Positions 24,931-35,693 of a DNA stretch of 64,000 bases are shown here, one piece after another. Each line of letters starts with the position of its first letter. The first letter of the stretch is position 1. The translations under genes and the position numbers were made by a program. Source of the DNA: Acidobacteriota bacterium (lineage in GTDB: Bacteria; Acidobacteriota; Blastocatellia; Pyrinomonadales; Pyrinomonadaceae); NCBI GenBank assembly GCA_016715115.1, contig JADKBM010000004.1, positions 806,001 through 870,000 of the forward strand. Reading direction: 5' to 3'. The notes beneath the pieces were generated by a model. That model saw nothing but the letters and a program-made list of their open reading frames with translations. It did no database searches and was not told where the DNA came from.

Positions 24931-25050
24931 GCTTGATACGACAGGCTTATACATACATCAGTCGAATCGGATCTTGTGTAAGCTTTTTGAATAAGGCAAT
25001 GAAGCTTATAATTCGATCGGGATCACGTTCTTCAATTTCAAGAAATCTCG

Positions 25051-27657
25051 ATGTTGTCTGCAACCGCAAGCACAGTTTCAACGGTTCACGAACGGGCGGT
25101 CGACGAATCCTTCGCCCCACCGTGCGTGTCTCCTGAAGAATTGTCAGGGGCGGTGCGACACGGGTTCCCCGTCGGACCGTTCGTCGTCGTTGCGTTGATC
25201 TTCTTCGTATTTCTCGGATCCGGGACCGTGAACGCGGAGGAAACGCTCATCCGCGTCAATCAGGTCGGTTTTCGTTCGGAAGATCCGAAGAGCGCCCTGA
25301 TGATCTCGAAAAGCGAGTGGGGCGGTGAGTTTCTTGTCGTCGACGCCTTGACCGAATCCCCTGTTTTCGTCGGCACGATCCGAGGCGACAGCAAGCCGAA
25401 TTGGGGAAGCCCGTTTCCGTTCACCTACATCCTTGATTTTTCAGACCTCAGAGCAGAAGGGCGGTTCTATCTGAAGTTCGAGCGGGCGACGAGCGAGTCG
25501 CCGCGGTTCACGATCGGCGACGACGCGGCCGTACAAGAGGACCTGCTGTTTTTTATGCGGCAACAGCGGTGCGGGTACAATCCGTTCCTCGATATGGTCT
25601 GCCATCAACGCGATGGTCGAACCTTTTATGCGCCGATCCCAGACGGATCGTTTGTCGATGCGAGCGGCGGTTGGCACGACGCCGGCGACCAGCTCAAATA
25701 TCTGATCACGGCTTCGAACGCGACCGCTCGGATGCTGCTCGCTTACGAACTCGAAAGGGCGAAATTCGCCGACCGGGTCGACGATTACGGCCGGCCGCGC
25801 CCGAACGGTATCGCGGACGTGCTCGATGAAGCGAAATGGGGCCTTGATTGGATCGAGAAACTGCACCCGAAGCCCGATTGGCTGTTCCATCAGGTCGCCG
25901 ATGACCGCGATCACAGGGGTTTCAAGCTTCCAGACCAGGACAACGCCGATTACGGCTGGGGAAAGAACAGTTATCGCCCCGTCTATTTTGCGGACGGAAA
26001 ACCGCAGGGGCTGCGCGACTTCAAGAGCCGATCGACCGGCGTCGCGAACATCGCCGGGCGATCGGCCGCGGCGTTCGCGATGGCATCAAGGATCTGGCGC
26101 GCCGACCTGAAAGATCCGTCGAAAGCCGACGTTTATCTCAAACACGCGATCGATCTTTACGCGCTCGGGAAGGCGAAAGAAGGCTTCCAGCAGGGCAACT
26201 CGTACGGCGCGCCGTACCGTTACAACGAGGACACGTGGGCCGACGATATGGAATGGGCCGCGGCCGAACTGTTCAAGGCGACACGCAGGAAAGAGTACCT
26301 CGACGACGCGAAACGCTACGCGAAGAGGATCGGCGCGACATCCTGGATGGGCCGCGACACGGCCGAGCATTACCAGCTCTATCCGTTTATGAACGTCGGG
26401 CATTTCGCGCTGTACCCGCTTGTCGACTTCCGGACAAAGCGCGAGCTGGCGGGTTACTACCGTGAGAATCTCGAAGCGGTATCGAAACGCGCGTCGGGCA
26501 ATTCCTATGGCATCGGCGTCCCGTTCATTTGGTGTTCGAACAACCTCGTCGTCAATCTTGTGACGCAGGCGATGCTGTACGAACAGATGACCGGCGACCG
26601 GCGTTTCCGTGAAATAGCCATCGCTCACCGTGACTGGTTGTTCGGACGCAATCCGTGGGGCACGTCGATGTTCGAAGGCATCCCGGCCGGCGGCGAATTC
26701 CCCGAGGACACGCATCTCCCGACCGTCCAGATCTTGAAGAAACAGGCGACCGGCGGCCTCGTGGACGGCCCGATCCAGGCTTCGACCTACAATGGCTTGA
26801 TCGGGATCAGGCTTAACCAACCTGACGAGTTCGCGGCAGTACAGCCGAAAGAGATCGTCTATCACGACGATGTCGGGGATTATTCGACGAACGAGCCGAC
26901 GATGGACGGCACGGCCGACGCGATTCTGATGACGGCGGCGTGGAGCGGAACCGAAAAGAGCGATCCGCGCTTCAGGTATGATCAGGGCGCGATCGTCCGC
27001 GGCGACGCGACAAAGAAACAACTCGCACTCGTCTTCACGGGGGACGAGTTCGCGGACGGCGCGGATAAGATCGCCGCCACCTTGTTGAAGAACAAGGTCA
27101 AGGCGTCGTTCTTCTTCACCGGCCGGTTCTACCGCTCGTTCGGCTCGGTCATCGAAAGGCTGAAACGCGACGGTCATTACCTCGGCGCGCACTCCGACGG
27201 GCATCTCCTTTATGCCGACTGGAACGACCGCTCGAAAACGCTGATCTCGCGGCAAGATCTTGAACTCGATCTGGCGCGCAACTATGCCGAGATGAAGCGA
27301 TTCGGGTTCGGGCGCGACGACGCGCCGTATTTTCTCCCGCCGTTCGAATGGTACAACCGCAAGGTCGCTGAATGGACTTCGGAACTTGGCCTGAAGCTGA
27401 TCAATTTCACGCCCGGGACGGGTTCGAACGCCGACTACACGACGCCGTCGATGAAGAACTACCAGTCGAGCGATGCGATCGAACGCAAGATCCTCGATTA
27501 TGAATCAAAGAACGGCCTCAACGGATTCATCCTTCTGATTCACATCGGAACCGATCCCGAGCGGACCGACAAGTTCTATGATCGGCTGGACGCCTTGATT
27601 GGAATACTGCGATCGAAAGGCTACCGGATGGTCGGAATCGAGACCCTTCTGCGCTAG
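25051..27657 (+). CDS. Glycoside hydrolase family 9 fused to a polysaccharide deacetylase-like domain
   Basis: This exported two-enzyme fusion (868 residues from the ATG) has its signal segment at about residues 43-62. An alternative GTG start at 25153, preceded by AGGGG, would give a normal-length signal peptide and may be the true start. A CelD_N Ig-like domain follows (IRVNQVGF). Next is an (alpha/alpha)6 GH9 domain with GGWHDAGD near 209 and the catalytic Glu region TNEPTMDG near 613. From about 650 comes a NodB/CE4-like domain. Its HSDGH metal motif lies near 714, but the usual TFDDG motif reads FTGDEFADG. Likely substrate is a beta-glucan or aminosugar polymer; the linkage of hydrolysis and deacetylation is inferred. 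Confidence 0.85.
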   Translation: MLSATASTVSTVHERAVDESFAPPCVSPEELSGAVRHGFPVGPFVVVALIFFVFLGSGTVNAEETLIRVNQVGFRSEDPKSALMISKSEWGGEFLVVDALTESPVFVGTIRGDSKPNWGSPFPFTYILDFSDLRAEGRFYLKFERATSESPRFTIGDDAAVQEDLLFFMRQQRCGYNPFLDMVCHQRDGRTFYAPIPDGSFVDASGGWHDAGDQLKYLITASNATARMLLAYELERAKFADRVDDYGRPRPNGIADVLDEAKWGLDWIEKLHPKPDWLFHQVADDRDHRGFKLPDQDNADYGWGKNSYRPVYFADGKPQGLRDFKSRSTGVANIAGRSAAAFAMASRIWRADLKDPSKADVYLKHAIDLYALGKAKEGFQQGNSYGAPYRYNEDTWADDMEWAAAELFKATRRKEYLDDAKRYAKRIGATSWMGRDTAEHYQLYPFMNVGHFALYPLVDFRTKRELAGYYRENLEAVSKRASGNSYGIGVPFIWCSNNLVVNLVTQAMLYEQMTGDRRFREIAIAHRDWLFGRNPWGTSMFEGIPAGGEFPEDTHLPTVQILKKQATGGLVDGPIQASTYNGLIGIRLNQPDEFAAVQPKEIVYHDDVGDYSTNEPTMDGTADAILMTAAWSGTEKSDPRFRYDQGAIVRGDATKKQLALVFTGDEFADGADKIAATLLKNKVKASFFFTGRFYRSFGSVIERLKRDGHYLGAHSDGHLLYADWNDRSKTLISRQDLELDLARNYAEMKRFGFGRDDAPYFLPPFEWYNRKVAEWTSELGLKLINFTPGTGSNADYTTPSMKNYQSSDAIERKILDYESKNGLNGFILLIHIGTDPERTDKFYDRLDALIGILRSKGYRMVGIETLLR

Positions 27658-28110
27658 CTGATCGTTAACGACCGATCCGATGTTCCTGACAATGTCGCGG
27701 TATCGGGGATCGTTCCGAACAGGATCGAAAACGGTATCGGCAATCAGGAATGCCACCATAAACGCCCGGTTCTTCACCGCTTTTTGAAGGTGCTCAAGCG
27801 AACCTTCGGTGTCGCCGAGGCGGAGTCTGTTGATGGCGTAACCATAATCTGAACTAGCGTCGGTAGCGTTATGTTCAAGAAGCCAACTCAGATAAGCGTC
27901 GATCCCGCCGTTCACGAACGCGCTGCGACCCGTTTGAAAGTACGCGTCGGCCTCGGCCGAGCGTTGCCCGTTCGATTCCGGAAATCGAAACTGGATCACA
28001 TCCGCCAGAAGAGATTCCTCGACCGCCTCGTCGAATCGGCCTTGCTTCAGATAGATCTCGACAGGGTGCTTGACGTTAACGGGAATCTGGCAGAAGTTGA
28101 TTTCGTCGGA
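27505..28110 (-). pseudogene. C-terminal remnant of a TPR-containing protein
   Basis: The minus-strand frame open from 28110 reads VEIYLKQGRFDEAVEESLLA, then FQTGRSAFVNGGIDAYLSWL, LGDTEGSLEHLQKAVKNRAF and VFDPVRNDPRYRDIVRNIG. This is the typical tail of TPR proteins with N-terminal winged-helix or adenylate-cyclase domains. There is a stop at 28111 and no N-terminal part. Genuine homology seems to end near 27,655; the frame then runs by chance into the end of the opposite GH9 gene. It is best read as a truncated relic. Confidence 0.6.
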
Positions 28111-28174
28111 TCACAATAGGGCAGCATCTTCTGATAGGGGGAAGAGGTGGAGCTTTCGAAGGCGGAACTCCGAA

Positions 28175-28789
28175 CTACATATCGTGGCGGTTGGTGAGCG
28201 CCTTGTCCATCGTCACTTCGTCGACGAATTCGAGGTCGCTGCCGACCGGCATGCCCATCGCGATTCGCGTGACGCGGACGCCGAGCGGCTTCAGCAGACG
28301 CGCGATGTAGTTGGCCGTCGCTTCGCCTTCGGTCGTCGGATTGGTGGCGACGATCACTTCGGCTACCTCGACGCCGTCGTTGTTGGCCGGCATCAATCGC
28401 GGGAGCAGATTCGCAAGCATCAGTTCGTCGGGGCCGACGCCGCGGATCGGCGAAAGCGCACCGTGGAGAATGTGATAAAGGCCTTTGAACGAACGCGTCT
28501 TTTCGATCGCCACGAGGTTGTACGGTTCCTCGACGATGCAGATCATCGATCGGTCGCGGCTCGGTGAAGTGCAGTAAAGACAGGGATTGACGTCCGTCAT
28601 ATTGTTGCAGACGTCGCAGAAGACGATGCGTTCCTTGACTTCGTGAAGGGCGTCGACAAAACGCTCGACCTCGTCTTTCGGGCGCCGCAAGATGAAAAAC
28701 GCCAACCGTTGGGCATTCTTATGGCCGATGCCGGGCAGGCGTTTGAATTCGTCGATCAATTTCGCGACGGGCTCAGAATAATCAAGCAT
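28175..28789 (-). CDS. recR: Recombination mediator RecR
   Basis: RecR works with RecO (and RecF) to load RecA on gapped DNA. The 204-residue protein has the N-terminal HhH region (LPGIGHKNAQRLAF) and a C4 zinc finger with C58, C61, C70 and C73. A Toprim domain (ICIVEEP... and VIVATNPTTEGEATANYI) and a C-terminal Walker-like end complete it. The ATG at 28787-28789 is the family start; upstream sequence belongs to a hairpin repeat. It lies downstream of ybaB, the usual pairing. Confidence 0.95.
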   Translation of the reverse strand: MLDYSEPVAKLIDEFKRLPGIGHKNAQRLAFFILRRPKDEVERFVDALHEVKERIVFCDVCNNMTDVNPCLYCTSPSRDRSMICIVEEPYNLVAIEKTRSFKGLYHILHGALSPIRGVGPDELMLANLLPRLMPANNDGVEVAEVIVATNPTTEGEATANYIARLLKPLGVRVTRIAMGMPVGSDLEFVDEVTMDKALTNRHDM

Positions 28790-28792
28790 TTG

Positions 28793-28870
28793 GGAATTGG
28801 GATATGGGATTTCGGATTTTGTGACTTCGGCAACCGCCTGAATCCGCAATCCGAAATCCCCAATCCGAAA
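28793..28870 (-). repeat. Hairpin repeat between ybaB and recR
   Basis: TTGGGATATGGGATTTCGGA (28793-28814) is partly complementary to TCCGAAATCCC at about 28851-28861, followed by a second AATCCGAAATC. It belongs to the GATTT-heptad hairpin family seen elsewhere in the window. It occupies the whole gap of the ybaB-recR operon, so any transcript through it would carry the hairpin. Confidence 0.65.
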
Positions 28871-29179
28871 TCAGAACCCCAGTCCCGGCGGCAACATTCC
28901 ACCGATCTGGCCTTTTAGTTTTTCTTCGACCTTGCGACGCGCTTCGCCGAGCGCGGCCATCGTCAGATCCTGGATCATCTCGACATCGCCGTCCTTGACG
29001 AGGTCGGGAGAGATAACGAGCTCGATGATTTCGAAATCGCCGCGCATCTTGACCGCCACGGCACCGCCGCCGGCCGATGCGTCGACGATCGTCGTCTTCA
29101 TCTGTTTGCCCATTTCTTCCTGCATCTTCTGGGCCTGTTTCATCATTGAATTGAGATCCATTCCACCGGGAAATTTCAT
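28871..29179 (-). CDS. ybaB: YbaB/EbfC nucleoid-associated protein
   Basis: The 102-residue DNA-binding protein has the family pattern: N-terminal helix MMKQAQKMQEEMGK, then a beta-strand core with AGGGAVAV and the C-terminal helix around AALGEARRKVEEKLKG. The ATG at 29179 is chosen because AGAGGA lies 10 nt upstream and the homology begins there; a longer frame extends into repeat DNA. ybaB is commonly linked with dnaX and recR; here dnaX is absent from the vicinity. Confidence 0.93.
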   Translation of the reverse strand: MKFPGGMDLNSMMKQAQKMQEEMGKQMKTTIVDASAGGGAVAVKMRGDFEIIELVISPDLVKDGDVEMIQDLTMAALGEARRKVEEKLKGQIGGMLPPGLGF

Positions 29180-29229
29180 AAATCGCTGTTCCTCTTGAAA
29201 AAATATGATGGCAATTAAGCCCGAACAGT

Positions 29230-29870
29230 ATATCACCGAGGATTGAAGATTCAAGATTCCAAAAGGGACTAAAAGAATTCCGGATTCCAAGAATTCCAGA
29301 TTCCAGGAATTTCGGATTCCAGGAATTTCGGATTCCAGGAATTTCGGATTCCAGGCAAGAATTCCAGATTCCAGGCAAGAATTCCAGATTCCAGAAGGCT
29401 CTTTGATCTGGTGGAATCCTTTGGAATCCTATGGAATCCTTTGGAATCCTATGGAATCCTATGGAATCTTTGGAATCCCATGGAATCTTTGGAATCCCAT
29501 GGAATCTTCGGAATCCTATGGAATCTTTGGAATCCTATGGAATCTTTGGAATCCTTTGGAATCCTTTGGAATCTTTGGAATCCCATGGAATCTTTGGAAT
29601 CCTATGGAATCCTTTGGAATCCCATGGAATCTTTGGAATCCGATGGAATCCTTTGGAATCCTATGGAATCTTTGGAATCCTATGGAATCTTTGGAATCCT
29701 TTGGAATCCTTTGGAATCCTATGGAATCTTTGGAATCCTATGGAATCTTTGGAATCCTATGGAATCTTTGGAATCTGATGGAATCTTTGGAATCTGATGG
29801 AATTTCTAGAATCTTATGGAATCGCTGAAATCTTTGGAATTTGCTGGAATCTGTTGGAATGTTTGGAATC
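29230..29870 (+). repeat. Large GATTCC/GGAATC tandem repeat with orientation switch
   Basis: Two blocks face each other. From about 29,240 to 29,400 the units read GATTCCAG/GAATTTCGGATTCCAG. From about 29,410 to 29,870 dozens of units of GGAATCCTAT, GGAATCCTTT, GGAATCTTT and GGAATCCCAT follow with a period of 9-11 bp. The second block is the reverse complement type of the first, so together they form a giant imperfect inverted repeat. All three frames are open and give spurious ESYGIFGILWN-type ORFs. It fills the gap between ybaB and the helicase gene. Confidence 0.92.
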
Positions 29871-29917
29871 TCCGCAATCCCGAAATCGGTGCGACATGAT
29901 AAGATACTGTTTCACGG

Positions 29918-32038
<2,121 letters not shown>

Positions 32039-32049
32039 GGTTAGCAAAC

Positions 32050-32829
32050 CCGCCCGCAAATCCGATCGGGTTTCGGAGATGAATCTGCCGAGATTGCCGT
32101 CGTACCAGCGGGCGCGGTAGTAGTGTAATCCGGTGAAATCATCATCCTCGCGGCCGGTGAATTTGTATCTCCTCGCGAGATTGCCGGTCACCCAATTTGC
32201 GATTTGCGATTGCCGATTTGCGATTTCGGGCGCAGCGATCCACATTCTGAAATCGCCAATCCGAAATGCGTTGGGACCGTTGATGTATTTCGTCAGCGTT
32301 CCGGAATTGTCGGACTCGCGGACGTGCCTGAAAGGCTCGCAGACAATAGCGTCGGGAGAATCCCGACGAAATCATCTAACGGTTCGCCGTCCCTGAAGGC
32401 GATGCAGGACTGCAGTTTCCACTCCTGCGTCCCTTTCAGGGACACAAGATCATTTCCCGAATTCGAGTCGTCGGGATGCTCCCGACCCTATTGCCTTTGT
32501 CCCTTTCAGGGACGCATGCCGACCTGGTCGAAATTATAGGTTTCGGCCGGTTCCATCGGACTCGTCATTCCGGTCAGCCGGTCGACGAAGTCGTATTCGA
32601 ACTCCCGGAACCTGCCCGGTTCCGTAATCTGCCCGATCCGGCTTGCGTTGTCATATTCGTACTGTCTGTCAAAGAGCGTCGCCGTCTGGCTCGTGTCCTT
32701 AAGCCGCTTCAGCCGGCTCATATTGTCGAACGTGTAAGTTGTGGTGACGCCGTTCGGAAAAGTCCTTGCTACGGGACGGTTGGCGGCATCGAACGTAAAC
32801 CCGGTCTGGAACAAGGATACGGTACTCAC
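32050..32829 (-). pseudogene. Inverted RHS core remnant interrupted by two repeats
   Basis: Reading the minus strand from 32,829: FTFDAANRPVARTFPNGVTT, then TYTFDNMSRLKRLKDTSQTA, LTGMTSPMEPAETYNFDQVG (YD repeats), then the composite palindromic element. After it come DNSGTLTKYINGPN, a GATTT-heptad hairpin (32,190-32,270), and NLARRYKFTGRE, DDFTGLHYYRARWYDGNLGR, FISE. The segments match the RHS gene at 10,300-11,270 in order, but the piece between VGNRTSSH and DDNSGTLTKY has been replaced by the element. It has no tip and no immunity gene. It is clearly dead. Confidence 0.8.
32315..32513 (-). repeat. Composite palindromic element, copy 2
   Basis: This is the reverse complement of the element at 13,602-13,790, with the same order of stem-loops: CTGAAAGGGAC, GTCGGGA/TCCCGAC, the long GCAGGA hairpin with its CTTCAGGGAC arm, another GTCGGGA/TCCCGAC, and GAGCCT/AGGCAC. 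The copies differ by scattered substitutions, several of them in loops. It lies inside the RHS remnant, exactly at the DNSGTLTKY codons on one side and after FDQVG on the other. Confidence 0.8.
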
Positions 32830-32969
32830 TGTCGATTCGCGGCGATCGATTGCCCTTAAGGCGACCGCTTATAACAAAACGGGCCTGAGGTTAATCGGCG
32901 AACTTTCGAGGAATCGCCGGCTCAAATTGCGCGAGACAGAAATCCGGCAACCGCCAAGAACGGCGAACG

Positions 32970-34805
32970 TCAGTTCTCTTCGTAAATCTGTTCGATGATC
33001 GTCGCGTACCGTTCGTTGACGACGCGGCGCTTTATCTTGAGCGTCGGAGTCAGTTCACCGCCTTCGACCGTGAGTTCTTTGTGCAGCAGCGCGATGCGTT
33101 TCACCCTTTCGTAGTTTGAGAGTTCCTGCGTGTATTCGTTCACTTCGCGTTCGAAAAACTGAATCACGCGCTCGTGCGCGCAGACCTCGTCGGGCTTGTC
33201 GAGATCAAGGCCATGTTCCTTTGCAAAGCTCGCAAGTTGATCAAAACTCGGCACGATGAGCGCGGCCGGAAACTTTCGTTCGTTTCCGACGAGTACGACC
33301 TGACTGACGAAACGCGAGCCTTTGATCATCTGCTCGATCGGCGACGGCGCGATGTACTTCCCGCCCGAGGTCTTGAAAAGTTCCTTCTTGCGGTCGGTGA
33401 TCCGCAGAAAACCATCGTCGTCGAATTGTCCGATGTCGCCGGTTTTGAACCAGCCGTCTTCGGTGAAAACATCGCGCGTCGCGTCCGGTTTGTTGTAATA
33501 GCCGAGCATCACATTCGGACCGAACGTCTCGATCTCTCCGTCCTCAGCGATGCGAACCTGCACGTTTCGGATCGGTTTTCCGACGGTTCCGAGTTTGACG
33601 TTGGCCGGATTGGAGGATGTGATCACGGGAGAAGTTTCTGTCAGTCCGTAACCCTGCATTATCGCCACGCCGGCGCCGTTGAAGATCAAATAGATAGTGT
33701 CCGAGAGCGCCGCGCCGCCGGTGATGCAGAATCGCAGCCTTCCGCCAAAAAACTCGCGGAGCTTCGAAAAGACTATTTTGTCGGCGATCGAGTATTTCAA
33801 CCAGAGCGCAGTCGAGATCGATTCGCCTTTCTCACGACAGAGCGCGTACTCCTTGCCGACGTCGATCGCCCAGTCGAAGATCTTCTCCTTGATCGGGCTC
33901 GCCTGCGCGGCCTTCAATTTGGCCTTTGCGTAGACTTTCTCGAACAATCGCGGAACGCCGACGAACATCGTCGGACGAACTTCGAGAAGGTTGTCAGCGA
34001 CCTTCTCGAGCGATTCGGCAAAATGGACCGCCATTCCGTTGAAAATGTAAAGATACATTCCCGTCCGCTCAAAAACGTGCGACAGCGGCAACACGGAAAG
34101 CGGCACGTCTTTGTCGGTGAAGTTGTACTTTTCGCCGGCGTCGATCACGTTCGAAACGAGATTCGAATGCGTGAGCATCACGCCTTTCGGCTCACCGGTG
34201 GTTCCGGAAGTGTAGATCAGCGTGGCGATGTCGTCGGCGGTGACCTTCGACATAAGTTCGCCGATGAGTTCGGGGTTTTCGTCGTGGAGTTTTTCGCCGA
34301 GCGATTCGAGTTCCGCGAGCGGCATCAAGTTTTCGCCGTCAATTCCGTCGGCGTTGAAGAAGACGATCTTCTCGATCGAGGGACAATCCTGAAAGATGTC
34401 ACGCAGACGCTCGTAGGCGTCCTTGTTTTCGACAAAAAAGACCTTTGCACCCGAATCCTTGACGATGTAGGCGACGGCGTTTGGAGCAAGCGTCGTGTAA
34501 ATCGGAACATCGATCACGCCGCTCAACTGGCAACCGGCGTCGGCGATCGTCCAGTCGGGCGAGTTTGCCGCAAGGATAGCCGCCTTGTCGTCTTTTCTGA
34601 GACCGAGAGAATATAGTCCGAGCGCGATGCGGTCGGCGCGGGCGATCATTTCGTCGGACGATATCTTGCGCCATTCGCCATCGTGTTTGGAGTTCAGCGC
34701 ATCGGCGCGGTTATGCGTTTTCGCCGCATTGCGAAACAGTTCGCCGAGAGTTTTCGGTTCGTTCGGGTAAAGCGGGATGCGGACGATTGGTTCGACTTTG
34801 CTCAT
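32970..34805 (-). CDS. fadD: Long-chain fatty acid--CoA ligase
   Basis: This AMP-forming enzyme activates long-chain fatty acids to acyl-CoA at the inner membrane. The 611 residues include the AMP-binding signature YTSGTTGEPKGVMLTHSN, GYGLTETSPVI, WFKTGDIG and the C-terminal lysine region (SGGKYIAPSPIEQ). It belongs to the FAA1-like long-chain ACS group. Its ATG overlaps the stop of the upstream TetR gene by 4 bp, so the two are co-translated. A FadR-type operator lies upstream of the pair. Confidence 0.93.
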   Translation of the reverse strand: MSKVEPIVRIPLYPNEPKTLGELFRNAAKTHNRADALNSKHDGEWRKISSDEMIARADRIALGLYSLGLRKDDKAAILAANSPDWTIADAGCQLSGVIDVPIYTTLAPNAVAYIVKDSGAKVFFVENKDAYERLRDIFQDCPSIEKIVFFNADGIDGENLMPLAELESLGEKLHDENPELIGELMSKVTADDIATLIYTSGTTGEPKGVMLTHSNLVSNVIDAGEKYNFTDKDVPLSVLPLSHVFERTGMYLYIFNGMAVHFAESLEKVADNLLEVRPTMFVGVPRLFEKVYAKAKLKAAQASPIKEKIFDWAIDVGKEYALCREKGESISTALWLKYSIADKIVFSKLREFFGGRLRFCITGGAALSDTIYLIFNGAGVAIMQGYGLTETSPVITSSNPANVKLGTVGKPIRNVQVRIAEDGEIETFGPNVMLGYYNKPDATRDVFTEDGWFKTGDIGQFDDDGFLRITDRKKELFKTSGGKYIAPSPIEQMIKGSRFVSQVVLVGNERKFPAALIVPSFDQLASFAKEHGLDLDKPDEVCAHERVIQFFEREVNEYTQELSNYERVKRIALLHKELTVEGGELTPTLKIKRRVVNERYATIIEQIYEEN

Positions 34806-35404
34806 TTTTGCAGAACACCTCCGAAGAACACTTTCAACACCTCGTCGGCCATCGGCGCGAGCGGATAGGATTTATTCGAGAGAATCCAGTTCGTGACCAT
34901 CTCGTCGAGCGCGCCGTAGAGCATCTTGGCGACGATGATCGGCTTCAAATCCTTGCGGAAAACGCCTTCTTTCTGACCTTCGGCGATCGTCGCGCGGATG
35001 ATGTCCAGGTATTCGGCGAATCCGGCTGCCGAGAATTCCTGCATATGCTTCGTCGAGCCGCGAAGTTCGACCTGGAAAACGATCGCGAGGTCGCGGTCGG
35101 CACCCAGCCGTTCAAGATGCAGATGCGCGATGCGGCGCAGTTTTTCCTCAGCGCCATCGAGTTCGGCCAGTTCCTTTCTGCCTTCGGCGATAAAATCACT
35201 CATCGCGCGATCAAAGAACGACCGCAGAATATCGTCCTTGCTCTTGAAATAAAGATAGACGGTGCCGTCGGCGACGCCCGCCTCCTTGGCAATATCGGCA
35301 ACCTTCGAATTGAAATAGCCTTTGCCCGCGAAAACCTTGATGGCCGCGCGAAGGATCGCTTCGCGTTTGTCGCTGACGAATGGTTTTGGTGTTGAACGAG
35401 ACAT
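34802..35404 (-). CDS. TetR-family regulator, probable fatty-acid degradation repressor (FadR-like)
   Basis: The 200-residue protein has an N-terminal TetR helix-turn-helix (residues 10-55: REAILRAAIKVFAGKGYFNS, VADIAKEAGVADGTVYLYFK, SKDDILRSFF) and a helical ligand-binding domain. It is translationally coupled to fadD. The 18-bp palindrome at 35,523-35,540 matches the box used by the TetR-type FadR of Bacillus, so a repressor released by acyl-CoA is a reasonable reading. The gene is probably autoregulated. Confidence 0.85.
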   Translation of the reverse strand: MSRSTPKPFVSDKREAILRAAIKVFAGKGYFNSKVADIAKEAGVADGTVYLYFKSKDDILRSFFDRAMSDFIAEGRKELAELDGAEEKLRRIAHLHLERLGADRDLAIVFQVELRGSTKHMQEFSAAGFAEYLDIIRATIAEGQKEGVFRKDLKPIIVAKMLYGALDEMVTNWILSNKSYPLAPMADEVLKVFFGGVLQK

Positions 35405-35407
35405 ACG

Positions 35408-35500
35408 ATTTTGGATTTCTGATTTGGGAATTCGGATTTAGTTCCGCCAAATGCTTGTCCGAATTCCGATTTCTAAATCGGGATCGCGGATATTTCGGAT
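35408..35500 (-). repeat. GATTT-type hairpin upstream of the TetR gene
   Basis: GATTTGGGAATTCGGA (about 35,421-35,436) and TCCGAATTCCGATTTCTAAATC (about 35,457-35,480) are inverted with respect to each other around a short loop. The unit sits between the presumed promoter/operator and the TetR start, so it would lie in the leader of the tetR-fadD mRNA. Confidence 0.6.
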
Positions 35501-35522
35501 CTATTCTTTCGCCAAACCAATA

Positions 35523-35540
35523 TGAATGAATCGTCATTCA
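35523..35540 (-). promoter_or_regulatory. FadR-like operator palindrome
   Basis: A perfect inverted repeat, TGAATGA-ATCG-TCATTCA, 7-4-7, lies 119 bp upstream of the TetR start. It equals the TGAATGA..TCATTCA box known for the TetR-type FadR repressor of Bacillus and relatives. A weak promoter (TTGATT, 17 bp, TAAGTT on the minus strand at about 35,551-35,579) lies just upstream of it, so a bound repressor would block transcription of tetR-fadD. Confidence 0.75.
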
Positions 35541-35693
35541 TTTGCACGTTAAACTTACCGAAAAGTCGCGGTTAAATCAACAAGAAAATCGGCGATTACA
35601 CAATTCTTACAGGACCGACGCAAGACCGGGATGGTCGCCTGCGTGCGATGGCGAAAATCTCGTCGCGATATGTTAGATTCGATTTTGGAATTT

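Noticed and set aside
24615..24954. ORFs rich in Gly-Met-Trp-Asp-Val/Cys on the minus strand, or Pro/His/Ile on the plus strand
   Set aside because: They are translations of the 7-bp tandem repeat after tamB. All frames are open because the unit lacks stops; no start signals or family similarity.
29403..29828. Overlapping ORFs of ESYGIFGILWNP type in three frames
   Set aside because: They come from the GGAATC satellite. Period and openness in all frames are explained by the DNA repeat; no credible protein.
33174..34616. 480-codon plus-strand ORF opposite fadD
   Set aside because: Antisense shadow of an obvious acyl-CoA ligase; no motif of its own.
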